From Paenibacillus solanacearum (GTDB lineage Bacteria; Bacillota; Bacilli; Paenibacillales; NBRC-103111), in the NCBI RefSeq assembly GCF_910593845.1, contig NZ_CAJVAS010000058.1, forward strand, positions 1-38,061: a stretch of DNA of 38,061 nucleotides, given 5' to 3'. Shown here in pieces: positions 17,330 through 26,637 of the stretch (position 1 is its first letter; each line of letters starts with the position of its first letter). Both the position numbers and the translations under genes were made by a program. The notes below the pieces were generated by a model that saw only the letters and a program-made list of their open reading frames with translations, ran no database searches and had not been told where the DNA came from.

Positions 17330-17335
17330 ATTATA
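17330..17335 (-). promoter_or_regulatory. Candidate -10 element for the SWIM-SNF2 operon
   Basis: On the minus strand this reads TATAAT, 47 bases upstream of the SWIM start, in a very AT-rich stretch (17300-17355). No convincing -35 is visible at the right distance. Confidence 0.3.
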
Positions 17336-17410
17336 AGTATATGTTTATTTTATAATAGTGCGGAGAGGAAATAAACTGCGGCCGCCTGTCAGGCTCGCCC
17401 CGGATCATCA

Positions 17411-17490
17411 CCAGGGGCATCTGTGCTCCTTCTCGGCCCGGCCAGATGCCTTGGTGCTGAAAGATCGGCGGCAGATCCCTCGATCTGCCG
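17411..17490 (-). terminator. Two hairpins downstream of the short DUF11 ORF
   Basis: CGGCAGATC (17469-17477) and GATCTGCCG (17482-17490) make a perfect 9-bp stem with a 4-base loop. A second stem, GGCATCTG (17416-17423) with CAGATGCC (17443-17450), lies just beyond. They come directly after the stop of the minus-strand DUF11 ORF. Only a short T-run follows the first hairpin, so terminator activity is likely but not certain. The rest of the gap 17284-17511 shows nothing else clear. Confidence 0.4.
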
Positions 17491-17511
17491 TGCAAGTGAA
17501 AACATTCGGTC

Positions 17512-18840
17512 TTATTCATCGTTGTGCTCGACATGGAGGGTATAATCGTTGGAGATTACTTCTTTATTGTAGCGAATTTCGTTCAGTTCGTAAGCATACT
17601 GGCATGTAACAAAGCCGCGCAGGATAGAATCGATAACCAGCGGGCTAATCATGGCTTGATAGCGAATAGGAACATGGCTTCCCGGATGGACAGTTCCTAG
17701 ATCAAGGGCACCGGATGGACCGGGGTTTGCTGCCGCTGTATCGTTGATGCGGATAGAACCCGGAACGAGCGAGGTTTGCCTGATCGTCAGTCGGATCAAT
17801 GTGGCGTCTGCGGATACATTGCCGATGTTCGTTAAGCAGAGCTTATAATGGACCACGTCCTCGGGCTCGACAACGGACGGCGCGGCGCGAAGATCAAGCT
17901 GAAAGAGCGGATATCGTACCACGGTAGAGACAGGGTTGGATACGGAAGGCGTAAATGGATTGACCAAGTCGGACGCCGCCATGGTCATTGCGCGGCCGGA
18001 ACTTCGATACGTGCCTTCAGCGCGGACTTGGTTCGGCAAAACTTGCCCGGGCGATACCGCACTTTCCCCAGCGACGGTGGCTTCGAAAGCGACAAGGGTT
18101 TGTTTTCCGGGAGCTATGGCCCCCAGCGCAATGCTTGAGGGCAAAAAAATTCCGCTTTGCATCGTGCCGTTGACGGTAATGCTGTTCGGAACAAACAAGG
18201 TATCTTTGGGGATGGAAGGCTGCAGAACGACGTCTGCAGCCTCATCTCCGATGTTGGCGACGATGGCGGTATACCGAAGCGTTTCTCCCGGACCGGCGCT
18301 TGATTTATTTACCGATAGGGTGATGGTAATATCCGGCCCCCCGGTCACGATGACGGGGAGTGCCGCCATATTGGAGAACGCTTCGCCTTCGACTATTCGT
18401 CCGTCCGTTGCCTGAAAGGTATATTCTCCGCGGATTTGGTTGAGCAGCTGCTTCCCGGCCAGGCGCATGTCGGCAACAAGCTGAAACGTAATTCGGATCG
18501 TCTGATGGATGGAAACGACTCCGAGATCCAGCCCGGCAACCGGATCTGCCCCGGGAAGGGGGACGCCGTCCCTGTGAACGCTGTTGGGAACAAACGTCAC
18601 GCCTTCCTGAAGGAGATCGTAGAGGGTCATCTCTGCATCCCGGTTGCCTGAATTCGTGATCGATACCGTGAAAATGACCGGGATGCCGGGGGATGCCTGA
18701 GCGGCTTCCGTGCTTTTGACCAATACAAAATCCGGGCCGACCAGCGGCGTGCTCACCGTGTTGGAAAATGCAATGTGGCGGCTATCGCCCGCGTTAAAAA
18801 CGATGCGAGATTGGTTCGTCAACCATTCTTGCTTCGTCAT
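17512..18840 (-). CDS. DUF11-repeat protein, short ORF (3' part of a split array)
   Basis: 442 aa. It begins inside a DUF11 repeat: LTNQSRIVFNAGDSRHIAFS corresponds to the second half of a unit. Three further units follow (about residues 40-165, 165-305 and 305-440), the first with the DGR-type ending and the next without, in the same alternation as the upstream ORF. There is no signal peptide and no sortase motif. Its ATG overlaps the TGA of the long ORF (ATGA), so it could be made by coupled re-initiation. I think it is more likely the tail of one ancestral gene now in a different frame, because the upstream ORF stops in the middle of the unit that this one completes. DUF11 proteins are extracellular or surface repeat proteins of unknown exact function. 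Confidence 0.8.
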   Translation of the reverse strand: MTKQEWLTNQSRIVFNAGDSRHIAFSNTVSTPLVGPDFVLVKSTEAAQASPGIPVIFTVSITNSGNRDAEMTLYDLLQEGVTFVPNSVHRDGVPLPGADPVAGLDLGVVSIHQTIRITFQLVADMRLAGKQLLNQIRGEYTFQATDGRIVEGEAFSNMAALPVIVTGGPDITITLSVNKSSAGPGETLRYTAIVANIGDEAADVVLQPSIPKDTLFVPNSITVNGTMQSGIFLPSSIALGAIAPGKQTLVAFEATVAGESAVSPGQVLPNQVRAEGTYRSSGRAMTMAASDLVNPFTPSVSNPVSTVVRYPLFQLDLRAAPSVVEPEDVVHYKLCLTNIGNVSADATLIRLTIRQTSLVPGSIRINDTAAANPGPSGALDLGTVHPGSHVPIRYQAMISPLVIDSILRGFVTCQYAYELNEIRYNKEVISNDYTLHVEHNDE

Positions 18841-21800
18841 GTGACCGTTACCTGGAACGTAATCATCACCGAATCCCCGGCGGCGATGGAGCCGACGTTG
18901 ATGCCTGTGGCGGGATTGGCTCCAGGCACCGGCACGCCGCCTACGGTGACGCTGCCCGGTACGAAGGTACTGCCATAAGGAATCGGATCGATGGCGACCA
19001 CATTGGTTACCGTCGAAATGCCGTTGTTCGTGACAACCAGCGTGTAGGTGATCGTATCTCCGGAGACGGCATCAATGGCGTTCGTGCTCTTGACGACGCT
19101 GACATCCGGGGAAGAAACCGGAATGATCACTGTATTGGATGGAACGGAACCGGTCGCCGTTCTGCCGTCAGGCAGCGAGAAGGCGTAATTGGCCACGGCC
19201 GAGTTGACAAGCTGCTGCGGTGATGGCAAGGTTTCGATCGTGACCTGAAGCGAGACGATCACCGTAGCGGTTCCGCCCGCCGGCACGGTGCCTACGGGAA
19301 TGCCTTGGTCGGGGTCGACGCCCGGCTGCGGCACGCCGTTAATCATGATGCTGTTAGGCACAAACTCGGCTCCGGCTGGCACGGGATCGGTAAGCGTAAC
19401 GGTAGCCGCCGTGTTGCCCGTATTGGTGATGGTTAAAGCATAGACGATGGTGTCGCCCACCGTCGCAACGGTCACATTCGCGCTCTTGACCAGCGAGATG
19501 ATCGCTTGATACACAGGCACGGTGACTGTGCCTGACAATGACGAGCCCGAGAATGCGCCGGAGGTGAAGGTGACTGTAGCTTGGTTGCTGAAGATGCCGG
19601 AAGCCGGTAAGGAGGCTACAGTCACATTGAAAGTTACCGTGACTGTGGCACCCGGAACGATGGTTCCAAGCGAAATACCAAGGGCGGGATTGCCTCCGGG
19701 CACCGGCGTGCCATTAACCGTCACGCTGCCGGCCACAAAGGTCGTATTTGCCGGGATCGGATCCACCAGCACAACATTCGTCACGCTTTCGATGCCTGCA
19801 TTCGTTACCGAAACGGTAAAAGGAATCACATCGCCAATCGTAGCCGCGGTAAACGTGGTGCTCTTGACTACAGCCACATTAGGCGAGGAAACGGATGTAG
19901 CGACCGTATTGGATAAGGCGGTGCCTGTAAAGGTGCGATTATCCGGCAAGGTGTAGCTGAAGTTTGCCGTAGATTGGTTCACTAGCTGCTGCGTCGGCGG
20001 CAAGGAAGTAATTACGGCCGAGAATGTGAGTGTGGCCGTAGTACCCGGAGCGATCAACCCCAGCGGGATGCCGGCGGAAGGATCGGCTCCGGGGAGCGTG
20101 GCTCCGTTAAGCAGCACACTGTTGGCCACCAGGCTCGTTCCTGCCGGGAGCGGATCGGTCAGTGTCGTTGTCGCACCGATATTCCCGCTGTTCGTAACGG
20201 TTGAAGTATAAACAATTGTGTCTCCCACCGTGGCCGTTGTGCTGCTTACGGTTTTGGCAACGGATAAAGCGGGTTGAGATACAGGCGTAATTACATTTTG
20301 CGAGAAGGCTGTTGCCGACAGAGAGCCGGAAGTGAAGCTGACAAAGGATTGATTGTTAATGGACGCCGGAACGGGAACGGCCGTTACGGTTATGCTGAAC
20401 GTGACGGTGGCGGAAGCCCCGGCAGCAATGGTGCTAAGCGGAATACCGGCGGCCGGATTGGCGGATGGTCGAGGCACGCCATTTACGCTAACGCTTCCCG
20501 TAACAAAAGCAGAGCCTGCCGGAATCGGATCGGTCAAGATGACATTGTTGATATCGGCTATACCGTTATTGGTGACCTGGATGGTGTACACAATCGTGTC
20601 TCCAACGGTGGAGGCCGTCGTTGGCGTTGTTTTGACTACGGAAACGTTAGGTGCGGTAACGCCCACCACGACGGTATTGGAGTTGATGGAGCCGTTGAAT
20701 GTGCGACCGTCCGGAAGTATAAATTGGTAGCTGACCGTCGCTTGATTCAACAACTGCTGCGGCGTCGGTAGCGTTTCGATCAGGACAGAGAACGTGACCT
20801 GAACCGTGCTTCCCGGCGCGACAGTGCCAATCGGAATTCCGGTCAACGGAGAAGCGGCTGCTTGAGGCACACCGTTTACAATTACGCTGTTGGGAACAAA
20901 CGAAGTACCGGCCGGAATCGTATCCGTGACCGTGGCGGTGGCATTGTAGTTGCCTGAGTTGGTCACATTTATCGTATACGTGAGCGTGTCGCCTACCGTT
21001 GCATTGGCGACTCCGGCGGATTTGACCGCCGTCAGGATCGGCTGGTTTACGGCGATAGTGAGGGAATTGGAGAATGCCGTTCCTGAGAAGGTTCCGGACG
21101 TAAAGGTGGCCGATGACTGGTTGACAAGCGAGCCGGATGAAGGCAGCGATTGCACAAGGACATTGAACGTTACGGTTGCCGCTGCTCCCGGCGCGATGGT
21201 TCCCACTTGAATGCCCGCTATCGGGCTAGCCGATGCGTTCGGCACGCCGTTAATCGTAACCGAGCCCGGAACGAAGGAGACCTCGGGCGGCAGCGGGTCG
21301 GAGACGATCGTATTGGTGACGGGAGCAATGCCGGTGTTCGTAATGACGACCGTATAAGGGATCGTATCTCCGATGGCCGTATTGGTCGTTGTCGAGCTCT
21401 TGGCCACCGTAATATTCGGAGCCGAGACGGAAATCGTTAATGTATTCGATTGGGCGCTGCCTGACAATGTGCGCCCGTCGGGCGGTACGAATGTATAGTC
21501 TGCGGTTGCTTCATTCGTAAGCTGCTGGGGATTGGGCAAGGAATCGACAAGGATGCTGAAAACGACCATAACGGTCGCTCCGGCGGCTACGCTGCCAACC
21601 GGAATGCCGGTAGCGGGATTGGCCCCGGCCACAGGCAGCCCGCCAACGACGACGCTGTTGGGGATAAAGCTTGTAAAGCCTGGAATGATGTCGGTCAGTG
21701 TTACCTGTGCAGCCAGGTTCCCCGTATTGGATACGGCGATGGTATACGTCACGGGGCTTCCGACGGAAGCATTGGTCGTATCGGCCGACTTCGTCAAACT

Positions 21801-24800
21801 GATAACGGGCTGTGTCACAGGAACGTTGACGTTATTCGATTGCGACGATGACGAGAAGGCGCCTGATGTAAAACTGACGGACGACTGGTTGGAAATTACG
21901 GATGGATCCAGCATATTGACCATCACCTCGAAAGTTACGGTAGCAGAAGCGCCGGGGGCCAATGCACCGATTGGAATGCCGGAAGCCGGAGTTGCCAGCG
22001 GCATAGCTGTACCATTCACAACTACGCTCCCGGTAATGAAGCTTGTGCCTTGCGGAATCATGTCGCTTACAATCACGTTGTTAATAGGCGAAGCGCCGTT
22101 GTTGGTAATCACAACCGTGAAAGCGACCGTATCGCCGCGAACCGCTGATGCGGCACTGCTACTTTTGACTACGGACACATTCGGTGCGGATACATTGACA
22201 ACAACCGGATTGGACAGCGCGATATCCTCGAAATGTCTCCCGTCCGGCAGCGTGTACGTATATTGCGCGCTCCCCTGGTTCGTCATCTGCTGGGGGTTAG
22301 GCAAGGAGGTTATCGTAACCGAGAAGCTGACGACATTGGTTTCACCAGCGGATACGGTGTCTAGCGGGATGCCGGTGCCCGGATCAACGCCTGGATTCGG
22401 AAATCCGTTAATGACTACGCTGTTTGGTGTGAAAGTGACTCCCGAAGGCAGCAGATCTTTCACGAGAACATCTGCCGGATAGTTGCCCGCATTGGTTACC
22501 GCAAGCGAATAGGTGAAGGTGTCGCCGACGGTCAATGAGCCGGCGCTGCTGCTCTTGACGATTTGTATGACCGGTAAATACGCCGATGTTGTGACCAAGG
22601 GGGAAGAAGACGCCCCGGTAAAAGCCCCGGAAGTAAAGCTGACATAGGCACGGTTGCTTAAAGAAGCCGGAATCGTCGGCGCAACTTGCGTGACACGGAC
22701 ACTGAATGTAATAGGGATACTGGCCCCCGCATTAACGGTTCCAAGCAAGATACCGGCGCCGGGATCGGCGTTCGGGAGCGCAGCGCCATTCACGACCACA
22801 CTGCCGGCAACCAGCGCAGTACCGTCAGGCAAGTTATCTGAGAATACGGCATTCGTAACGGGCTCTACGCCGTTGTTCGTAACGTTCACCGAATAAGTAA
22901 GAATGTCATTGAGCGTCGCAATCGTACGGTTGACCGTTTTGGTTACCGTGAGATTCGGCGAGGTAGCCGGAATATCTACAACGTTGGAAGGGGCTGTGAA
23001 TCCGGTAAAGGAACGGCCGCTTGGCAACTGATACGAATAGGCGGCAGTCGCCTGATTCACCAGACGCGGAGGTGACGGCAGTGTAGTTAGGACGGCTTGA
23101 AACGTAACCGGAACGGAACTGCCGGGTGCAACGGAACCGAGATTGATGCCCGTAAGCGGCGAAGCCCCCGGGACAGGTACCGTATTGACGGTCACACTTC
23201 CGGGCACAAATGAAGTGCCGGCAGGCAGCGTGTCTGTTAGCGTTGCTTGCGCGGCGATGTTGCCGGTATTCGAGACAAATATCGTATAGGTTAATGTATC
23301 CCCGACGGTAGCGACATTTCGGTTGACCGACTTTACCGTACTGATCACCGGTTGATAAACCGGAATGCTCACCGTATTGGATAACGATACGCCGCTGAAC
23401 GTGCCTGAGCTGTAGGCTGCAGAGACCCTGTTCACATATTGGGCAGGTGTAGGCAGAGAAGAAGCCGTTACTTGAAAAGCAACAGTAACCGTGCTCCCCG
23501 CAGATAGCGTTCCAATCACAATCCCGCTCGCTGGATTGGCTGACGATTGGGGAACGCCGCCAATCGTTACACTTCCCGGCACAAAGAGCGTGCCGCTCGG
23601 CAAAGCATCGGTCAACGTGACGTTGGTAACGGGATCCGTGCCGTTGTTCGCCGTAATTACCGTATAAGTATACGTTTCCCCGATCGAAACATCGGGTACG
23701 CTGGAGCTTTTGTTGACGGTGACGTTGGGCAAAGCGACCGGAATGGTTACCGTGTTCGAAGTGGCTGAGCCCGATGAGGTACGACCGTCGGGAACCGTGT
23801 ATGTATACGCTGCAGCAGCTTGATTCACCATCTGCGGCGGGGACGGAAGGCTCTGCACCGCAACCTGAAAAGTGACGGTTGCCGACCCGCCTGCCGGTAT
23901 GGAGCCCGCCGAAATACCGGACACGATATTTCCTCCCGGCACCGCTGTTCCATTGACAGTGACGCTGTTGGGCACGAAGGAAGAGCCGGCAGGAATCGGG
24001 TCTGACACGGTGGTCGTGCCCGCAATATTACCGGAATTCACGACAACAATCGTATAGGTGACGATGCCGCCTACCGTTGCATTCGCCGTGCTTGCCGATT
24101 TGTTCACCCTCAGGATCGGGGAATAAACCGGAATGGTGACACTATTGGAAGGAATGACGGCGGGAGTAATCGGTCCGCCTGCAACGCTTTGGAAATTAAA
24201 GGAGGCGTTCGCAGTATTGACGAGCAACTGCGTGCTGGGCATCGAGACGACCCGCGCGCTGTAAGCGACGGCAATGGAGGCTCCGGGTACCAATGTCCCA
24301 ACGGGGACACCTGCCGTAATATCGTTGGTAGGCCTGGCGGCACCCGCAACCGTAACGCTTCCTGCCACGAACACGAGCCCTGACGGCAGGATATCGGTAA
24401 CAACCATATCGGTTGCGTTCGCCGTCCCCGTATTGATGACGGTGACAGTGTAGCGGATCGTGTCCCCGACGAGGGAGCCGTTTACATTGGCCGATTTGGT
24501 CACGCCGACGCGCGGCGCGTTAATATCGATCTGCAAAGCATTGGCATTGAGGACATACGCGTCGCCCGAAGTCGTCAGCCGCAGTACGGCAGAAGTCTGG
24601 TTATTGGCCAGCTGGGCGGATATATCCACGTTCGTAATGTCCCAGCCTTGCCTTCCCCCGGAAATATTGCTCCCGGGCGCACCGTTGGTTTGGTTGCGGG
24701 TTCCGAAGGTTCCCGTCGTGTCCAGCGCCCCGCTGTTATTGTTAATCTGCGAAGCAAAAAAGTTGTTGGCAAAGTTATTAGTACCGGACAAAGCGACCAA

Positions 24801-25550
24801 GGTTGAGGTTGTTGGGCCGAATAAAGCCTGGTCGCCGGTACGGTTGGCATCTCCCTCTTGGGCGCTGAATAGCGCGCGGCCGCCCAGCGCTCCGGATACG
24901 GGGGTAGAGAAGCCGGTCAGCGTCGTGGTTACCGCGGAGGAGGTGCTCTGGACAAGGACAGCTCCCGCCCGCAGCGACATATTGCGGAAGGGAAGCGCGG
25001 CGTTCTGATAAATGACGCCTAAAGTCCATCCTGCATTATTGGCTGTGGGATCGTTGTTTATGGTTAAGGTTCCGACGACCCGTCCTGTTGTATAGGTCCC
25101 GGCCCCGCCTTGTTGAACCAAGGTGGTTACATTGGCAGTCCGGACATATCCGAGTGATCCTCCGCCCAAGTCAAACGTATTGCTTGTCGCAGCATCGAGG
25201 GAAACTTCCGAGGTCCCGATAGGCGTGGCGAAAGTAACCGGATTGTTAATGGCCGCGGTCAGGTTGGTCGTGCCGTTGACATAAGTGCCGCCCCAGATGA
25301 GCTCTGCATAAAGGACACTGCTCCCCGCCGGAAGAGTCAGGATGGCGGATGAGCTGTTCAGCAAGTAATTATCCGTCGTTCCAAACGGATAGGCCCCATA
25401 TCGCAGCGCCGTATTGGTCGTAATGAACGCGCCGATGCTGTCGGCTGTACCCGGAACGCCGGATACTTCCGACCGGCTCAGCCCCAAAGTATTCCCGATA
25501 AAGGTGATAGCCCCCGTTGCGTTGACGGTTGCCCGAACGATAAGCGGAAT
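18837..25550 (-). CDS. Giant DUF11-repeat surface protein
   Basis: About 2237 aa. Residues 1-345 form the N-terminal domain seen in Bacillus/Paenibacillus relatives (GLSRSEVSGVPGT, AELIWGGTYVNGT, GWTLGVIYQN, ALFSAQEGDANRTGDQALFG, NISGGRQGWDITNVDIS). After it come 14 full DUF11 units and part of a fifteenth, each about 128 residues and opening with a VxKS-like strand plus GDT. Units alternate between a PDGR-type ending and an FTSGxFSG-type ending. No signal peptide or wall anchor is visible. The ORF can be read from TTG 25487, but 21 more in-frame codons upstream match the family N-terminus (PLIVRATVNATGAITFIGNT) and begin at ATT 25550, nine bases behind AAAAGGAGG; I therefore give ATT as the start. 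It ends abruptly inside a repeat. Confidence 0.85.
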   Translation of the reverse strand: MPLIVRATVNATGAITFIGNTLGLSRSEVSGVPGTADSIGAFITTNTALRYGAYPFGTTDNYLLNSSSAILTLPAGSSVLYAELIWGGTYVNGTTNLTAAINNPVTFATPIGTSEVSLDAATSNTFDLGGGSLGYVRTANVTTLVQQGGAGTYTTGRVVGTLTINNDPTANNAGWTLGVIYQNAALPFRNMSLRAGAVLVQSTSSAVTTTLTGFSTPVSGALGGRALFSAQEGDANRTGDQALFGPTTSTLVALSGTNNFANNFFASQINNNSGALDTTGTFGTRNQTNGAPGSNISGGRQGWDITNVDISAQLANNQTSAVLRLTTSGDAYVLNANALQIDINAPRVGVTKSANVNGSLVGDTIRYTVTVINTGTANATDMVVTDILPSGLVFVAGSVTVAGAARPTNDITAGVPVGTLVPGASIAVAYSARVVSMPSTQLLVNTANASFNFQSVAGGPITPAVIPSNSVTIPVYSPILRVNKSASTANATVGGIVTYTIVVVNSGNIAGTTTVSDPIPAGSSFVPNSVTVNGTAVPGGNIVSGISAGSIPAGGSATVTFQVAVQSLPSPPQMVNQAAAAYTYTVPDGRTSSGSATSNTVTIPVALPNVTVNKSSSVPDVSIGETYTYTVITANNGTDPVTNVTLTDALPSGTLFVPGSVTIGGVPQSSANPASGIVIGTLSAGSTVTVAFQVTASSLPTPAQYVNRVSAAYSSGTFSGVSLSNTVSIPVYQPVISTVKSVNRNVATVGDTLTYTIFVSNTGNIAAQATLTDTLPAGTSFVPGSVTVNTVPVPGASPLTGINLGSVAPGSSVPVTFQAVLTTLPSPPRLVNQATAAYSYQLPSGRSFTGFTAPSNVVDIPATSPNLTVTKTVNRTIATLNDILTYSVNVTNNGVEPVTNAVFSDNLPDGTALVAGSVVVNGAALPNADPGAGILLGTVNAGASIPITFSVRVTQVAPTIPASLSNRAYVSFTSGAFTGASSSPLVTTSAYLPVIQIVKSSSAGSLTVGDTFTYSLAVTNAGNYPADVLVKDLLPSGVTFTPNSVVINGFPNPGVDPGTGIPLDTVSAGETNVVSFSVTITSLPNPQQMTNQGSAQYTYTLPDGRHFEDIALSNPVVVNVSAPNVSVVKSSSAASAVRGDTVAFTVVITNNGASPINNVIVSDMIPQGTSFITGSVVVNGTAMPLATPASGIPIGALAPGASATVTFEVMVNMLDPSVISNQSSVSFTSGAFSSSSQSNNVNVPVTQPVISLTKSADTTNASVGSPVTYTIAVSNTGNLAAQVTLTDIIPGFTSFIPNSVVVGGLPVAGANPATGIPVGSVAAGATVMVVFSILVDSLPNPQQLTNEATADYTFVPPDGRTLSGSAQSNTLTISVSAPNITVAKSSTTTNTAIGDTIPYTVVITNTGIAPVTNTIVSDPLPPEVSFVPGSVTINGVPNASASPIAGIQVGTIAPGAAATVTFNVLVQSLPSSGSLVNQSSATFTSGTFSGTAFSNSLTIAVNQPILTAVKSAGVANATVGDTLTYTINVTNSGNYNATATVTDTIPAGTSFVPNSVIVNGVPQAAASPLTGIPIGTVAPGSTVQVTFSVLIETLPTPQQLLNQATVSYQFILPDGRTFNGSINSNTVVVGVTAPNVSVVKTTPTTASTVGDTIVYTIQVTNNGIADINNVILTDPIPAGSAFVTGSVSVNGVPRPSANPAAGIPLSTIAAGASATVTFSITVTAVPVPASINNQSFVSFTSGSLSATAFSQNVITPVSQPALSVAKTVSSTTATVGDTIVYTSTVTNSGNIGATTTLTDPLPAGTSLVANSVLLNGATLPGADPSAGIPLGLIAPGTTATLTFSAVITSLPPTQQLVNQSTANFSYTLPDNRTFTGTALSNTVATSVSSPNVAVVKSTTFTAATIGDVIPFTVSVTNAGIESVTNVVLVDPIPANTTFVAGSVTVNGTPVPGGNPALGISLGTIVPGATVTVTFNVTVASLPASGIFSNQATVTFTSGAFSGSSLSGTVTVPVYQAIISLVKSANVTVATVGDTIVYALTITNTGNTAATVTLTDPVPAGAEFVPNSIMINGVPQPGVDPDQGIPVGTVPAGGTATVIVSLQVTIETLPSPQQLVNSAVANYAFSLPDGRTATGSVPSNTVIIPVSSPDVSVVKSTNAIDAVSGDTITYTLVVTNNGISTVTNVVAIDPIPYGSTFVPGSVTVGGVPVPGANPATGINVGSIAAGDSVMITFQVTVT

Positions 25551-25654
25551 GTTGATTCACCTCCTTTTCGACGTTTAACTATATGAATCGAGAAGTTTTT
25601 TTTGTCTGTCCTTGTTATGGGGACACAATAAAATTTACGGATAATAGAATGGGG

Positions 25655-26413
25655 TCATTTTTTGCGCTTTTTATGTCCATGAGAATCCTTCTTGTCCCGG
25701 TGTTTGGATTCATTCGGCATAAGGGAGGAAGGATCCAGATCCGGGTCGTCCAGTTCGAATGGCTCTGCGTCTCTCATCTCGTCTACAGGTTCTGTTAGGC
25801 GAAGGTCTTGTACACAAAGAGGCTCCGCGTGGGATTGCCTGGACAATTGATCAAGCTCCGGGATGGTGATTTCATTTTTGACAACAACCCAATGATACAT
25901 AATTTCGTCTACGACGTTGACCTGGGCCTGGCGCAGCTCATCTAATTCGTCTGCCTGGTATAAAGACGAACGATACGTGTCGTTGTAAAAGAATTCCATT
26001 CGAATCAAACGAAAATCATAAGGAAGCTTGTCGGGATTGGCGTAGTGAGAAATGTCCGGCGATTTCGAACCGTGAGGCGGCTGGTAAAAATGATTGGTTA
26101 CATGTCGCGGCGTATGCTCGTCAAAGCGGTGCCGCAGCAGCGGATTCGCCATATGTTTGAAGCTGTGAGCATACGGAGCGAGTATACATACGATAGACTT
26201 ATGAATGGAAATGCGATAGATTTCGGCTAAAACCGCTTGTAAATCCCGAACATAAGGCAGGATGCGGCAAGCCATGACCCAGTCCACGGATTGATCAGGG
26301 AGAGGTATGCCATTGTCAATGTCCCATACGAGGTCCACACCCTCCCACGAATGACGGTCAATGCCGTAAAAGCCGGGATGCTTTTGGCTGCCGCAGCCTA
26401 AATCAACTTTCAA
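25655..26413 (-). CDS. Class I SAM-dependent methyltransferase with basic tail
   Basis: 252 aa. The SAM-binding motif I is at the very N-terminus (VDLGCGSQKHPGFYGID), followed by LVWDIDNGIPLPDQSVDWV, typical of Methyltransf_11-type enzymes that modify small molecules or surface glycans. The C-terminal 40 residues are charged and end in a Lys/Arg/His-rich tail (KHRDKKDSHGHKKRKK). The start is TTG 26413, with GGGAGG eight bases upstream. It lies about 105 bases upstream of the DUF11 gene on the same strand, and divergent from the collagen-like genes, so it may modify one of these surface proteins or its glycans. This link is inferred from position only. Confidence 0.85.
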   Translation of the reverse strand: MKVDLGCGSQKHPGFYGIDRHSWEGVDLVWDIDNGIPLPDQSVDWVMACRILPYVRDLQAVLAEIYRISIHKSIVCILAPYAHSFKHMANPLLRHRFDEHTPRHVTNHFYQPPHGSKSPDISHYANPDKLPYDFRLIRMEFFYNDTYRSSLYQADELDELRQAQVNVVDEIMYHWVVVKNEITIPELDQLSRQSHAEPLCVQDLRLTEPVDEMRDAEPFELDDPDLDPSSLMPNESKHRDKKDSHGHKKRKK

Positions 26414-26583
26414 TGTACGTACCTCCCAAGAGAAATGGTAATGGTTTCATTAAACAAGATATCTCGGCATCGGATAAAATGTGACGATCTTGGGTGGTTG
26501 GAACCTCAGCAGCGGTGGAGGGGAGGCGGTTTCGTTCAACAACTTAAAATGTACGTTCGCATGGAGGCAATTAACGCTTCAAC

Positions 26584-26589
26584 TATAAT
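26584..26589 (+). promoter_or_regulatory. Candidate -10 element for the collagen-like genes
   Basis: TATAAT lies 48 bases upstream of the first collagen-like gene, with no clear -35. Just downstream, CATACTAT (26598-26605) is one base off the sigma-E -10 consensus CATACANT. The gap 26414-26637 holds no other recognisable element. Confidence 0.3.
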
Positions 26590-26637
26590 AACTCCGCCAT
26601 ACTATGTAATTAAGTTTCATAGATAAGGAGGGATTCT

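Noticed and set aside
19522..24403. Several long plus-strand ORFs (144, 165, 316 aa and others) opposite the DUF11 gene.
   Set aside because: They are antisense to a GC-rich repetitive coding sequence, have low-complexity content and no ribosome binding sites.
18837..24514. DNA repeats in the DUF11 gene as a CRISPR or satellite array.
   Set aside because: The periodicity of about 385 bases is in frame, diverged and fully coding; there are no short identical repeats with unique spacers.
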